A stretch of DNA of 64,000 nt from assembly GCF_024679095.1 (NCBI RefSeq), contig NC_066518.1, positions 11,705,243 through 11,769,242 of the forward strand, given 5' to 3'. The notes under the pieces are model-generated. The model was not told the origin of the DNA and ran no database searches. It saw only the letters and a list, made by a program, of their open reading frames with translations. The stretch's first letter is position 1. Each line of letters starts with the position of its first letter. A program made the translations under genes and the position numbers. This DNA comes from Eriocheir sinensis. Its lineage: Eukaryota; Arthropoda; Malacostraca; Decapoda; Varunidae. This document shows, one piece after another, positions 34,520 through 47,803 of the stretch.

Positions 34520-35118
34520 AACAAAGATCGTGTAAACCGTAGAGGCGGTGGCGTCGCCCTTTATGTCAAAAGCTATTTGCAACCCACCGACAAAACACCG
34601 GGAAACAGTAACGTTGAACATTTGTGCGTGCGAGTAAACATTGCAAAAGTCAATTTAAATATATCTGTCACATACAGACCTCCCGGGCAATCATCTGATG
34701 ACGACCTTGAAATGTACAGCGTCTTAAGGCAGTCACTTAATAACAACGACTCACTGATATTAGGAGACTTTAACCTCCCCCATATCGACTGGGCGACACT
34801 GTCAGGTACAGAAGGCGAGTCACATAGAATGATCGAATTTCTAGAAGAAAATTATCTAAGCCAAATGGTTTCTGAGCCAACTCGACAAAATAATATACTC
34901 GACCTTGTTATAACGACCCAAGATAACCTTGTCAGTAGTGTCACGGTAGGAGAACACCTCGGTTCTTGCGATCATAAATTAGTGCGCGTCGACATTAAAG
35001 CTCAATCATCAGTGACTGAAAATAAAGTAAAGGTGCCCAATTTCAAAAGAGCTAACTTCGTAGAAACTGACAAAACTAACAGAAATACAACTATCAGATG
35101 ACGGCAACGTAGAGGAAG
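34517..35118 (+). pseudogene. LINE copy 2, endonuclease part (truncated, frame-broken)
   Basis: The frame starts FNKDRVNRRGGGVALYVK and lacks the first ~90 residues of an APE endonuclease. GDFNLPHIDWA lies at about 34763, SEPTRQNNILDLVIT at about 34874 and SCDHKLV at 34964-34984, so the catalytic Asp/Asn and the terminal Asp-His pair are present. The frame breaks at about 35063, where similarity moves to the next frame, and meets TGA near 35118. Similarity to LINE fragment 1 over the endonuclease is clear but far from identical, so they belong to different subfamilies. Confidence 0.88.
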
Positions 35119-35140
35119 CCTGACTAAGCCTTAAAATCAC

Positions 35141-37112
35141 TTACTCACTCAGCAGAACACATTCGTCCCCTTGTGCGAGAAGCGAATTAACACTAATAAA
35201 AGCCCACCGTGGTTTAATAGCGAAATTAAACAATCAGTCAATGAGAGAAAATTGTTTTACAGGTTAAAGAAAGAACAAAGCACGCCTGAGAACATTAGAC
35301 TCTATAATGATGCCAGGCGACGAGTAAAAAGACTAGTAGGTCAGGCAAAGCGTAGATATGAAGAAAATATTGCAGCCAACTGTAAAAATAACCCGAAATC
35401 TTTCTTCAGTTACATAAACAACAGAAAGGCGATCAAAAGTGGTATTGGACCTTTAACAAACAGCGACGGTGCACTAGTGACTGACAGCCAACACATTGCA
35501 AACCTCTTAAACAATTACTTTTCCTCGGTGTTTAATACTAACAGTCTTCCTCTCGCTACCACCAACACCAGTACTATTGTAAATCTCGAGCATGCATTGC
35601 CTAATTTTGAAATAACAACCGATGAAGTCCTTAAAGCTCTCCATTCACTTAAAACAAATAAAAGTCCTGGACCTGACAAAGTATATCCAACTCTGCTGAA
35701 AGAAACGAAGAGCGAAATACTCTCCTCCCTCACAACCGTATTCAATATGTCCTTGCGACAAGGCATCGTCCCTTCAGATTGGAAAAAGGCTAACGTGACA
35801 CCGATTTTCAAGAAAGGAGACAAAAAGTACCAGGTAATTACAGGCCCATTAGTCTAACTTCGGTTGTAGGTAAGCTACTTGAGGGCATAATTAGAGACAA
35901 AATTGTGAGTTACCTTGAAAGCCACTCATTGATTGGGGACTCACAACATGGCTTCCGAAACAAAAGATCCTGCCTATCAAACCTATTAACCTTTTATAAC
36001 GACCTCTTCACTGTTTATGACGTAACCAAATCACTGGACGTAGTCTATCTTGATTTCCAGAAAGCGTTTGATAAAGTCCCGCATCATAAATTACTTTACA
36101 AATTAAAGCAAATAGGTATTGACGGTCAAGTAAACCAATGGATCGCGAATTGGTTGAGCAACAGACAACAAAGAGTAGTGATTGACGGATTTAACTCAGA
36201 GTGGGCGCCTGTCACTAGGGGCGTCCTCAGGGCTCGGTCCTGGCCCAGTGCTCTTCATTATTTACATCAACGACGTGGATGTTGGACTCAATAACCGCAT
36301 TAGTAAATTTGCAGACGACACAAAGATTGGTAACTCGGTTCTCACTGACGAAGACAGGCAAAGCCTCCAAGAGGATTTGCACAAAATTTCAGCTTGGTCG
36401 GATAGATGGGAGATGCCCTTTAACGTAGACAAGTGCCAGGTCCTTCAAGTTGGAACGAGGAATAAGAAGTTCGAATACGAAATGCGCGGCGTTAAACTCA
36501 AAAGCGTTCAATGCGTCAAAGACTTGGGGTCAAAATCGCGTCAAACCTCAAATTCTCACAGCAATGCATCGATGCAGCAAATAAAGCGAACAGAATGTTG
36601 GGCTTCATTAAAAGAAACTTTGTATTCAAGAATAAAGATGTAATACTCTGCTCTACAACAGTTTAGTCAGACCCCACTTGGAATATGCGGTACAGTTTTG
36701 GTCCCCCACCATGCAAAGGATATTGCTAAATTAGAAGGTGTTCAGCGTCGGGCAACGAAAATGATCCCTTCCTTGCGCAACAAATCCTACGAAGAAAGGC
36801 TTTCTATCCTTAACATGTTCTCTTGAGAAACGTCGCCTCCGAGGAAAATTGATCGAATGTTTTAAAATACTTAATGGTTTCACGAATGTAGACAGATCAA
36901 CATTGTTTATGATCGATGACAGTCTGCGCACGAGGAACAATGGCGTAAAACTCAGATGTAGACAAGTAAATTCAGATTGCACCAAATTTTTCTTCACCAA
37001 CGTTGTAGTGCGAGAATGGAATAAGCTTCCACCATCAGTGGTCCAGTGTAACACGATTGACTCCTTCAAAAATAAGCTCGACCGTCACTTCCTTCAACTT
37101 AATATCAACTAG
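35141..37112 (+). pseudogene. LINE copy 2, reverse transcriptase and C-terminal part, about seven frameshifts
   Basis: The order of landmarks is that of an intact LINE reverse transcriptase: NKSPGPD (35656-35676), NYRPISLTS (from about 35836), QHGFRNKRSC (about 35945-35974), LDFQKAFDKVPHHKLL (from 36049), the QGSVLGP turn (about 36228, broken), the catalytic FADD (36308-36319), then RRATKM, FSLEKRRLRG and REWNKLPPSV, ending at TAG 37110-37112. Three Asp residues expected at the active site are visible, in LDFQKAFD and FADD. Frame changes fall at about 35829, 36225, 36238, 36528, 36646, 36706 and 36822, mostly as apparent one-base losses in short G or C runs. Between breaks there are almost no stop codons. 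The copy cannot make a full protein as written. Confidence 0.92.
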
Positions 37113-37220
37113 AGTAGAAATGCAACGTTTTGGAGTCTTCTGATTAATGTAAAATCACTTAGTTTTAAGGACAGACCACCAAGTCTGGACCATGGGGTCT
37201 GTGTGGTCTGATTTTCTATG

Positions 37221-38150
<930 letters not shown>

Positions 38151-38169
38151 ATCAGAATAAGAATATTAT

Positions 38170-38920
38170 CTCTCGCCTTAGCCTCACATCTTACTTCGTT
38201 TGATTTCCCAGTAATTTAGTTTCTGATTCACCCTCTTCCGACCATATTTTATCCACTATCCGTTTTATCTTATTTCCCATCATTACCTTCCCTTCCTGTC
38301 GCTTCGTTCTCCTTTCTCTCACTTCACTCTTCATACATTCCCTCGGGCTGTCTGTTATATTTTCGTCTAGTACCGTCTTTCCCCTCACTACTATTACATG
38401 TTTTAACCACTATCCTTTTTATTTTCTTGCCCTTCATTACTTTCCCCTCCTGTCGCTTCGTTCTCCTTTCTCGCACTTCACTCTTCATACATTCCCTCGG
38501 GCTTTCTGTTATATTTTCGTCTAGTACCATTTTTCCCCTCACTACTATTACATGTTTTACCCACCATCTTTTATTTTTATTTTCCTACCTATCATTTCCT
38601 TCCTCTCCTGATGTCCCCTCTTTCTTCTTTCTCTCACTTTGCTTTTCGTATTCCCTTTGGTCTTCTTTTTTTTATTTTCGTCTAATACCGTACCATCTTT
38701 CCCCTCTTTTCCTCTTCTTTCACTTCCTCCTCTTTCTCATCGCCTCGCACTGTCCCTCTTTCCATCGTCCCTTGTCGTGTCCTTCTTTCGTCCAGTACCA
38801 TCTTTCCCCTCTTTTCCTCGTCTTCCACTTCCTCCTCCATCTCACCGCCTCGCGCTGTCCCTTTTCTCCCTAGTCCATCGGCGTCCCTTCTCCCGTCCTT
38901 CCAGTCACTCAACGCTCGGC
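38170..38920. repeat. Pyrimidine minisatellites, units about 154 and about 104 bp
   Basis: CATTCCCTCGGGCT recurs at about 38337 and 38491, with a diverged third copy near 38649 (spacing about 154). Each has TATTTTCGTCTAGTACC and CCTGTCGCTTCGTTCTCC-like neighbours. At 38690 and 38794 a different register repeats ACCATCTTTCCCCTCTTTTCCTC-like sequence about 104 bp apart, suggesting a shorter sub-unit took over. Confidence 0.82.
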
Positions 38921-38997
38921 GGGACTCTTCTAAATGACAGACGCACCGTTTCCTGGATACTGTTTCATCTGCGACAGTCATTTTTATTTATTTTCAT

Positions 38998-39016
38998 TCT
39001 CTCTCTCTCTCTCTCT
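38998..39016. repeat. Short (CT)n
   Basis: About nine CT units. Confidence 0.9.
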
Positions 39017-39039
39017 TCTGGGAACCGTCTCTTTTTTTT

Positions 39040-39635
39040 TCTTTTCTGTCAGTTTGTTTTCAGCTAGGCATTCTTCCCCGGTGATGAATTCCAGCGCTGA
39101 TGTTATTTGAAAGCTTTCCAGATTACTTTTTCCCCTCGCTTGAATTGTTGAAGTGTTCCAAATTGTTCAAGGTTTCGTTTTCATGTAACGTAGTTTTATT
39201 TAATATTGAGGCGCCGTGACTTGGCTTCTTTCCCATTCATTCGAGAGCGCACTAACATATAATCCCCGACAAAGTTAATACCTGTGCCTTTGAACGGGGG
39301 ATTCCGTGGTATTTATGTTTTAATGGTTTGGCGTCGAGTTCAGAAAACACCTTTCACCTTCTGCTTGACGTGGCTCTAAAGGTGTATCAATTCCATCATG
39401 AAAGTACGAACTGTTGTGTCTTTTTTCATGAAGGTTAATCGAACTAAGTAAATGATTAATCAAACTAATTAACGCTTCTGTGAATTATATATCAAATTAA
39501 GCTTACAAAATGTGTCAAAGGAATTCTTTACCAGTGACAGATTTGCATAAACTTAAAAGAAAATTACCTACATATTTTTTCAGTATTAGATTAAGAGAAT
39601 ACGGCCTTTACTTCACAAGCATGGGGTATTGTAGT
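39040..39635. other. Unique sequence, nothing recognised
   Basis: AT-rich, no open frame above background. Confidence 0.5.
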
Positions 39636-39640
39636 AATGG

Positions 39641-39641
39641 C

Positions 39642-39684
<43 letters not shown>

Positions 39685-39720
39685 TTTGTAGTAGTTGTTG
39701 TTGTTGTTGTTGCTGTAGTA
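39641..39720. repeat. (AGT)n passing into (TTG)n
   Basis: About 15 AGT units, then GTTGTTGTTG and GTAGTAGGAGGAAGAGGAGG. Confidence 0.96.
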
Positions 39721-39739
39721 GGAGGAAGAGGAGGGAGAT

Positions 39740-41970
39740 CTATGAAAGGACATTAAATAGAAATAATATGTAAGCCCAAACACTACGTATATCTCTATCT
39801 TAGGATGCAGTGTTGTTGTTTTCTTGCTATGACTTTTTATAATACCTTTCTGCTTCACTTCTGTTTCCGTTAGCATGTTCCTCTCCCCCTTTCCATTACT
39901 TGGAGTGAACTACAGAAAAAGACTGGAGGAGAGGTAGGTAGATACAGGTGTTGGAAGGTAAATGGGTTGATACTGAGATACGACGTGAGACAAAAATATT
40001 GGATGGACTGATAGAGGGAGTACCAGGAAATACATAAGTCGCGACATACCGATATAACAATTAAAATAAGAAACACACGCTTGGGAAATTAAAATGTAAA
40101 CTACGACAGCAACACTTATAACCAAACAAATCCTTGACTTGAATACACCTCAAAAAAAAAGCTAAAATACGAAATAAAGCCACAAAACGAATAACCACAT
40201 GAAATAACAATAACAAACAAGAAAAAGAAAGTGAACGACGAAATAAAACTACAAAACAAAACTGAAAAATAGAAAAACCTCATCCACATCAACAAATTAT
40301 TTCACAGACCAAAGGGAGAAGAAAAATGAGAAGTTTAATAATGAGCATCTTCACAACTCCTCGACTTTCCCCATCAAGCTAAGGAGGAGAGCAGAGCGGA
40401 GAGGGGCAGAGCCAAGCCGAGGCGGAGAAAGAGGAAAGGAGAGCCGCGTCGTTGTGAAGACCCTGAGAGCGGCGTGTGATCATTCCCTTGGGGCGGGGCT
40501 CGTGAATATTGAAGTCCCGCGCCGTCCTTTGCCTCCCCTTCCCGTGATTCACTTCGCGGCTCAAGGACTCACATATTGACTCTTGAAGGTCCTATTACAA
40601 TCCGCCGTCTCGTCTCGCAAGTTTGAGGAGGAGTTTGCGTAATATGGTGAAAGGAGGACTTGCTGGAAGAAGAGTAGGAAGAGGAAACAGAAACAAAAGA
40701 AGATAAGCGAGTGGAGAAAGGTGGAGAGGTAAACAAGACAAATGTGAAGGAGTTTATGTGTCATGGTGAAAGGAGGAACTTCGGAAGGAATGGAGGAGGA
40801 GGAGGAGGAGGAAACAGAATGAAAATTAGATAAGTGACCGTGGGAAGCTGGAGAGATATACAAGTGAATATTCAGAAGACATTACACGCGTATTCACTTA
40901 GAGCGGCCTTGATATCCGTTGTTGTGGCCGAAGACAACACTATCGCGGCTTCGAGGATTTGCTGTGGCGGAGTTTACAACGAATTATAAAACTGAGATCA
41001 GATAGTTTCCTGTGCATATGTTTTCTTTATCTCTTCGAATCAGAAAAATAATAATAAAATGACTGTAGTTACTTGTGTCTTATTAACAGTGATCTAAACA
41101 CAGCGGAACGTGACTTCTCCCGTGATGCACTGCCAACGCGGAACAGGGAATGGTGTGATAAAGGGGATGACAAGGACAGGAGAAGTCTGTGGTTCGGTCT
41201 GCTCTTCGGGTCGTTGAATGTTCACCTATAGTTCCCGGAATTCATGAATGTCCAACCAACAGAATGCCTTTAATCACATGTTGTGCATCTCGACTCTGAA
41301 ATCAGTGTCAAAAGGTGTCAGCAGTTTATATGAGCCACTACTACATTTGCGTAATAATATAATATAGTCATTGTTCTAGCATATTCCATGTCGTCAAAGT
41401 TACGCGTGAATCGGAGCGTTTTCTCTCCAGGATCCCGTATAGGCGGTCTTGTCGCCGTTTCCCTCACACAGCGTTGAGAGGTCAACAGAGTCCTGTGATG
41501 TTCTAAATTGAGTTGTTTTCAAAACAGGCCTGAGCGCTGCTTATTTAATCCACACACGCTAATAGGCTTGATTTTTGTTTTGTGAAACGTTTTGCACCCA
41601 ACGATAATTATAGTTTAAAAGTGATGATATTATGCGACCGATCGGCCGGCGAGGATGTAATGTGTTCATCAATTACCGTAAGTTCCGGAGCTGCACGAGC
41701 CATCAGACGCGCCTCTGATGCAATTTTCTTCATTAGGCGATCACATGCGATTATTCGCACTAGCGGGTTGTGAATTATTAACGTTGTTTTTCGCGTTAGC
41801 ATGGCGCTGACGTTTCTGAGGCGTTGACTCAGGCGAATGGGCCATAACAGCTTTTGGGAGTCTTTTCTGACCTTACACTACGTCATAACGGAGCAATATT
41901 ATTGAACTTTAAATGATGAAGTCGCAATTTCTCACGGTTATGTGAGGACGTAGTTTTAGTGTTTCACTTT
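39740..41970. other. Unique sequence with one diverged tandem pair
   Basis: Between 40625 and 40860 a block of about 120 bp (GAGTTT, TATGGTGAAAGGAGGA, GAAACAGAA, AGATAAG, TGGAGAG) occurs twice. Elsewhere I see no gene. Frames are under 65 codons except those in the purine-rich pair. Confidence 0.55.
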
Positions 41971-41974
41971 AAAT

Positions 41975-41976
<2 letters not shown>

Positions 41977-42060
<84 letters not shown>
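41977..42060. repeat. (AC)n microsatellite
   Basis: 84 bp, pure. Confidence 0.98.
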
Positions 42061-42064
<4 letters not shown>

Positions 42065-42765
42065 ACCGTTTCCCTTCGTGACGAGGTGAGCCTGGTGCCC
42101 CTGAGCCGCGCGGGGAGGGACGCACCTGTCCTGTGCACAGCACACATGCCAGCAAACGTTGGGCCGCGCCGTACCCATGTCCGTCGTCTGCTATCAAAGG
42201 ACTCTGGCCCTTTCATGATGGAAATTTTCGGGTGGCATCCTATAAGGGTTCTCTTATCAGTATTCATCGATGTCTTTTTGCTCGGCCGGGGCCCAGGATA
42301 CGTTATCAGCTCTTGCGCCGCATACATAAGGAATGGCGTGCCTGGCAGATCTCAATTGTTTTTGACGTCTTGTTCATCCTCACGGCACATACTTAACATC
42401 ACATGGTCGACATATCCCCGGGTGTACACTGTTCAAACCATGTGTCCGAGGTGCCTATGACCATCAGTGAAATTTCATTGGTTATCCCCCAGTCATTTTA
42501 AAGGTATTTATTGAGCTCAAATAATTTTGCCTTGACACATTTCCACCACCTGACGTGTTCCCTGTCCCGATATTACCTCATTTACATCTGTGCCAGTCCT
42601 CGTGCTCAAGAGATGCTTTAGAATGGCGGTATGTGTTTGCGCTCGTATGCATTCGTGACTCGTGATGAGCAAAGCCTGATGTATGGGTAAATCAAGCATG
42701 AACCGAAGGTCGCATCACCCTCAGACTGCCCACCGATTCATTGTTTTATTATTTTAAAATTTTGT
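42061..42765. other. Unique sequence, open frame of 124 codons not recognised
   Basis: A plus-strand frame (42086-42460) has mixed amino-acid composition and is not repeat-driven. I recognise no domain, and a second overlapping frame is also open. It could be chance. Splice or transcript data would be needed to call it a gene. Confidence 0.3.
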
Positions 42766-42815
42766 ATTAAGAACATAAGAACGTAAGGAGTCTGCAAGAG
42801 GCCTTTAACTTATTA
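42766..42815. repeat. Fragment of a dispersed repeat (AAGAACATAAGAACGTAAGG type)
   Basis: The string AAGAACATAAGAACGTAAGG with GAGTCTGCAAGAGGCC after it resembles a sequence I recall as scattered widely in decapod genomes, often as a LINE or SINE remnant. Only one copy is present here, so the call rests on memory of the family. Confidence 0.4.
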
Positions 42816-43540
42816 TAAACAAATGCAGTCTAATTTTAAGTGTTCGGCGTCATATGATCACAGTAGTTGCGACGCCGTGACTCCTTACGCCCGAAAAATC
42901 ACGAAATCGATTGGCTGTCTCGTCCACAACTTCATCTCCTCACGCTGCACATCCCACTGAAGAATGTGGCTAATTCCTGCTTTCCTCCTCGCCTAACTTA
43001 AGAGTTCAGGTGGAACATCCACTCCCCACAACTCTTATTCCCACGTTTCACCTGTCTCATTCATGGTTTCACTTTCACCTCTTTCGTTTTTCTTATTATT
43101 TTCTCTTGATAGCTTTTCGTATTTATTTTAATGTGAAATATACACTAAAGAAGATAAACACATCATAGTTTTTCCTTCTAGAGTATTTTCGTATTAAAGA
43201 ACTTGGTAATCGGTCCCTAACTCAACACTAATGCTCGATAATATGAAAGAAAAAACACTAGCCGTAGCGTCTTTGATAGCCACGTGACTGAGAGACGGAA
43301 TCACAGTCAAGGCAGCGTTCTCGATCATTGGAGAAAACGAAACACTCCTTTGTGCCTCGGAAGCTCAAAAACGTGATTGCTTCTTACACTGACGACCCTC
43401 GCTGGTGAAGTTCGCAACACAAAACGGGGAATATGAAGGCAATGAGCGGTGACGAGACACTAGGGCCCAATCAAAGGCTAAGAAAGGGAGGCGTGAAGAA
43501 AGTCTCATGTGCCCTGTATCCCGGAAGAAAACGAAGACTG
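42816..43540. other. Unique sequence, nothing recognised
   Basis: Followed from about 43545 to 43720 by a purine-rich GAC/GAGGA stretch that opens low-complexity charged frames. Confidence 0.5.
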
Positions 43541-44034
43541 AAAAAAGTTGGGATAGAGAACGAGAAAGAGGGACGGGGAAGACGAGAAGAAAGACAAAGA
43601 AGAGGAGGATGAAAAGGACGACGAAGAGGAGGAGGAGGAGGACGAGGACGACGAGGAATGGAATGGAGGAGATAAAGGCAATGACGGAGATGCTGAGCCA
43701 GAGAGTGTTAGCCTAGAAGAGGGACGTGAAGGAGAGGAGAGGTATCACTTCCAAGGAATCTTTAAACGCTATTGGTAACGACTGAAGCTCTGAAGGACTG
43801 AGAGATAGGCCCATATTCTTAAACATTTCGGCGCCCAAGCACACATATTTGACACGGTGGTTTTCGTAGGACTTTTGGGCATTTCCATTAGTAGCTTTAT
43901 GACCCGGGTGGTAGACTGACCCTTCTTCTGGACCATGAACCTGAAAAAAACACTCATGAGTACCCGACTGACTTCCGTTTTTGGCCTTTGAAAGTAGTAG
44001 ATGTGAGAGGTGGAAGTGTCCGAGAATACCAACC

Positions 44035-44212
<178 letters not shown>

Positions 44213-44390
44213 ACCCCTGAAACTTTGTGCCGATAAGAGAAGAAGAGTGTGGCGGCAGAAGGACCCTCGAGAACCCTGCGGACTCAACTTTTCTCTCCCC
44301 CAAGCCTAGTCCAATCCAATACTCGGCTCAAGTTGTCCCGCTGGCCTCTTTTTCGGCTAAGTCTGATTCTCTTCATGCCCTCCACACATT

Positions 44391-44427
44391 CTCTCTCTCT
44401 CTCTCTCTCTCTCCCCCCCCCCCCCCT
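44391..44427. repeat. (CT)n with poly(C) end
   Basis: About 22 bp CT followed by 14 C. This is the same transition, on the other strand, as the GA-to-poly(G) tracts at 8940, 12849 and 55810. Confidence 0.95.
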
Positions 44428-44680
44428 TGTGCAGTGACATCTCAAGTAGTATAGGGTTCACTGCCTCCTTTTCTTCCCCTCCTCAAGGATTGGCTGTTCC
44501 ATTTTCACTTCGTTAGTTTGTCTCTTTCTCAGACAAAATTATCCTTACTTCCCTCGGCCTATTTCCTCCTCCTTTTGTCTTATGTTCTCCCCTCAACGGA
44601 TTAGCTCTGTTGATTTCCCATCATGGACAGAAGACCCTCTCGGACACTATAGAACGAGCGTTTGCAGACATGCAGAAACA

Positions 44681-44682
44681 CA

Positions 44683-44767
<85 letters not shown>

Positions 44768-44771
44768 ACAC
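44681..44771. repeat. (AC)n microsatellite
   Basis: About 80 bp pure, then CATACACACACAG. Confidence 0.98.
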
Positions 44772-45161
44772 AGATAAATATCTCTAAAAGTCAAACAACA
44801 GCCCATGTTTTCCTCTACGGCCCTTTTATTGCTGTTTAATCTTGTCCGGCCGGGATTTGTTTCCCTATATATATGTTCCAGTAGAAACTAAAGTTTGCAA
44901 AACACGCCGCTTTTACGTGTATATCTCAGTAAGCGTGTGGTGTATTTTTGTTTTTGTTTTTGGCTTTTTAGTTTTTTTTCCCTTTGGTGAGTAAATAAAA
45001 GGTGTGTTCAAATATGCTGACAATATACATTCAGTAACTAGTCGTTTCGGGTTGAAGGAAAATATTGAAAAATATATTCTAAATGTTTACTGTACACTCG
45101 GCCAATCAAATCATTAGAGGAAGAGGTGAGGGTGAGGGCGTATTGGCTTCCATTTCGTTCC

Positions 45162-45163
<2 letters not shown>

Positions 45164-45223
<60 letters not shown>
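45164..45223. repeat. (GT)n microsatellite
   Basis: About 29 pure units. Confidence 0.98.
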
Positions 45224-45226
<3 letters not shown>

Positions 45227-45436
45227 TAGTTCGGCTGTGCGAGGGCCAAGCTTGCCCCCGTACCTCTGGCAAACAGTAATATGGTGGGCGGTGGGAATTT
45301 GACCGTGTTTGTTTCGGGGGTAATTTATTGGTATCACTTCCTGTCAGCAAACGAGGCGGCGCGGTGAAAGCGCTGCCTGTGTGGCCGTGACTGCATGAAA
45401 TGTTGGAGGTCATCGAGTGCAGATTTTTTGTGTTTG

Positions 45437-45459
45437 TGTAGTAGCAGTAGTCGTAGTAA

Positions 45460-45515
<56 letters not shown>

Positions 45516-45516
45516 A
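45437..45516. repeat. (AGT)n microsatellite
   Basis: Interrupted GTA/GCA/TCG triplets on the left, then about 17 pure AGT units. Confidence 0.96.
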
Positions 45517-45744
45517 TAAGTGTTTTTGATAATACTAGCAGTAGAGGGAAGAAGTGGTAAGTTTTACTGTGTGAAGGGCAAACGTGAAAAATGATCACAG
45601 GACCTCACAAAGTAAATTGGACGTTGATTCATTGCAATTGAGCACCATTAAATGACACGGTTGAAAGTTGAAATAAAAAGTTACTCGAATCAGCCTCACA
45701 CACACAGGGCAGGGCTGACGGCAGTGATGCACGGGACGACTGAG

Positions 45745-45975
45745 GCCGAACAATCACACGGGACACGACCGACAAAGGCAACAACACACACGAGGCTGGG
45801 CTGATGAGTGATGACGCCAGTGGCACCCACGGGGCTAGAATGACGACGACGAGACAAATGAACTGGTCTGAAGATGACGCCAATGACACATATGGGGCGG
45901 AGATGATAACGATGACACACATTGAGCTGGTATGACGATGACGACGACGATGACACAAGTCGGGCTGGATCGACG
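45745..45975. repeat. Degenerate minisatellite, unit about 60 bp
   Basis: Blocks of GGGCTG/GGGGCT followed by GATGACGACGA and GACACA recur four times with heavy variation. They give overlapping low-complexity frames on the minus strand. Confidence 0.55.
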
Positions 45976-45979
45976 TTAA

Positions 45980-46195
45980 CATTCATGCGACAGGACTTAC
46001 AACATGCATGGGAATCAGCTGACGTTAAATCACGCAGAGACGAGTCGCTGATTTGCCACCGAATTCATGAGTGACAAAGTACTGTAGTAAAACATTAAAA
46101 TTCATGTGACTGTGATAAGAACGCAAGATGAAGGCCTAGCCGCGTATTGTCAAATAGAATAAGCCGTATAGATGTTGGGATTTACCTCTTAATCT

Positions 46196-46198
<3 letters not shown>
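45980..46198. other. Unique sequence, nothing recognised
   Basis: No repeats or frames of note. Confidence 0.5.
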
Positions 46199-46235
<37 letters not shown>

Positions 46236-46262
46236 TACTCTTACACACACGCACATGCACAC
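46198..46262. repeat. (AC)n microsatellite with decayed right half
   Basis: About 30 bp pure CA, then CGCACACATAC-type variants. Confidence 0.95.
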
Positions 46263-47750
46263 AAACGGAGAGTGCTCCCTCGCGCGCGCACTCATGAATT
46301 TCATCAGGTCCAACTTGGGTCAGCGGTTCAATCTCCCGTGAACGGCCTCCTGCCTCACCCGCCTCTCATTACAAGCTCCCTGCCTCGTGGATGGCGCTGC
46401 TTATTATTGTAGTGCCGATAGACAAGTATTGGGATAGCGCATTCTGCAGTGGTAGTTACACCCAGTTGATCGATGCACTTTTCTTTGCAGGGCTTGGTGG
46501 GTGTTAGTGTGCAGTGCCTCCCCTCCCCCCATTGTCCCCCACCACCACGGACTCTCGGGCATCCTTCCAGCACCACTGCAACACTCGGCTCTTTTGGTCC
46601 TGCCTTCTACGTGAGTCTCCTGCATGTCGTGTTTTACTAATTTTAACTGTTATTCTTATCAAACACAATAGAAGCATAATTCATAAGAGAACACCATAGA
46701 AACAGGAATATAGAAAAAAATACGCCAAGTTAACAGGACTAATGTTTTAAAGGAGTCATGCTTTATCATCTTTATCTGCTAACTTAACCGTTTTTCCATT
46801 GACTGCCTCCTTTGGTGTGAAAAGGAATATATATACCGTTGATCGTGTGCCCAAAAGCAACTTCTAACATCAGCGAAAAATCCATGTACCAAACTGTAAT
46901 CTTACTCTTGAGATAACAAAAAAGTAAAGTACTATGACAATGACTTCTTAAAAAAGGAATATGAAAGCAAGAATACACGTTTAGTATGGGAAAAAGAGAT
47001 TGTTGAAAACTTGAAAAAGACAAATACATAACCCTAAGAAGGAAATGTCTACTTGAGAAACCGTGAAATAAACTCTTCGTCGGGACAATATACTGTCTTG
47101 GGGAGGCCTCGCGGCGACAGGACTGAGGCCGGACTCACTCAGGCAAAGCGTCTTCCTAAGTTTCACACAGATTCCTGAACCTCGAGGCATGAAAGTTGCT
47201 GAGTGACTTGAAGTTCTTGAGGGGAGGAAGGCATGGGGAGCGGCGGCAGGGTGAGGGGAGCCGGGAGCCGTTCGGGGGTGACAGGGGACAGCAGGTGAAA
47301 ACGGGAATTCGGCCGGACTCCCAGGAATTACGTGTCTCTGTCCTCATGAACTAGATGTAATTATCCGAAAGAGGCGATAAACTTAGCAGGAAAAAGGAGG
47401 TAGGAAAGTCCTAAGGGTATATTACTCGTGCGTGGTCGTGTGTATGTCTGTGTTCGTCTGTTAGCATTGTTCGAACATAACGTTAGAGGTCATTTAGTAT
47501 ACTTATGGAGGTATATTAAGGCCTCTACACCCGCATGTTTCCTTTTGCATAACGTAAAAGGGTAATATTAAAGACAATGCCACTGGTAAGATGTCAGAGG
47601 AATCGTAAATACTCATGTAGGTTTGTATTATGCTTTTGAATAACCGAGGAAGAATTTATAAAAAGTTTGCGTTCACATTTGCCCAACGTTGTGTTCTACT
47701 TTATTATGTATTCTTGCCGACCCCCTTTGACTCGTCTGTCCAGCTTACCG
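46263..47750. other. Unique sequence, nothing recognised
   Basis: Normal complexity, frames under 82 codons, no domain seen. Confidence 0.5.
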
Positions 47751-47753
<3 letters not shown>

Positions 47754-47798
<45 letters not shown>

Positions 47799-47803
47799 CA
47801 CAC
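47754..47803. repeat. (AC)n microsatellite
   Basis: About 48 bp with one CGCA interruption. Confidence 0.98.

Larger units (their letters stand above)
34517..37224 (+). mobile_element. CR1-like non-LTR retrotransposon copy 2, 5'-truncated, 3' end intact
   Basis: The element runs from the middle of the endonuclease through the reverse transcriptase to a 3' UTR of about 110 bp. The UTR holds an imperfect hairpin (GACCACCAAGTCTGGACCA then GGTCTGTGTGGTC) and ends in CTATGTAAAT. Beyond it lies a long (CT)n. CR1-type elements commonly end in short repeats rather than poly(A), so the CT tract may be the element's own 3' tail. The 5' end also abuts (CT)n. Either insertion occurred in a CT tract or truncation ended in one. 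The coding part is described in the next two entries. Confidence 0.92.

Noticed and set aside
33932..35101. 389-codon frame joining a hydrophobic N-terminus to an endonuclease
   Set aside because: A chance fusion of a T-rich minisatellite, a (CT)n tract and the truncated LINE. Only the part from 34517 has protein meaning.
46318..46336. B-box-like GGTTCAATCTCC
   Set aside because: No A-box at a workable distance and no tail.
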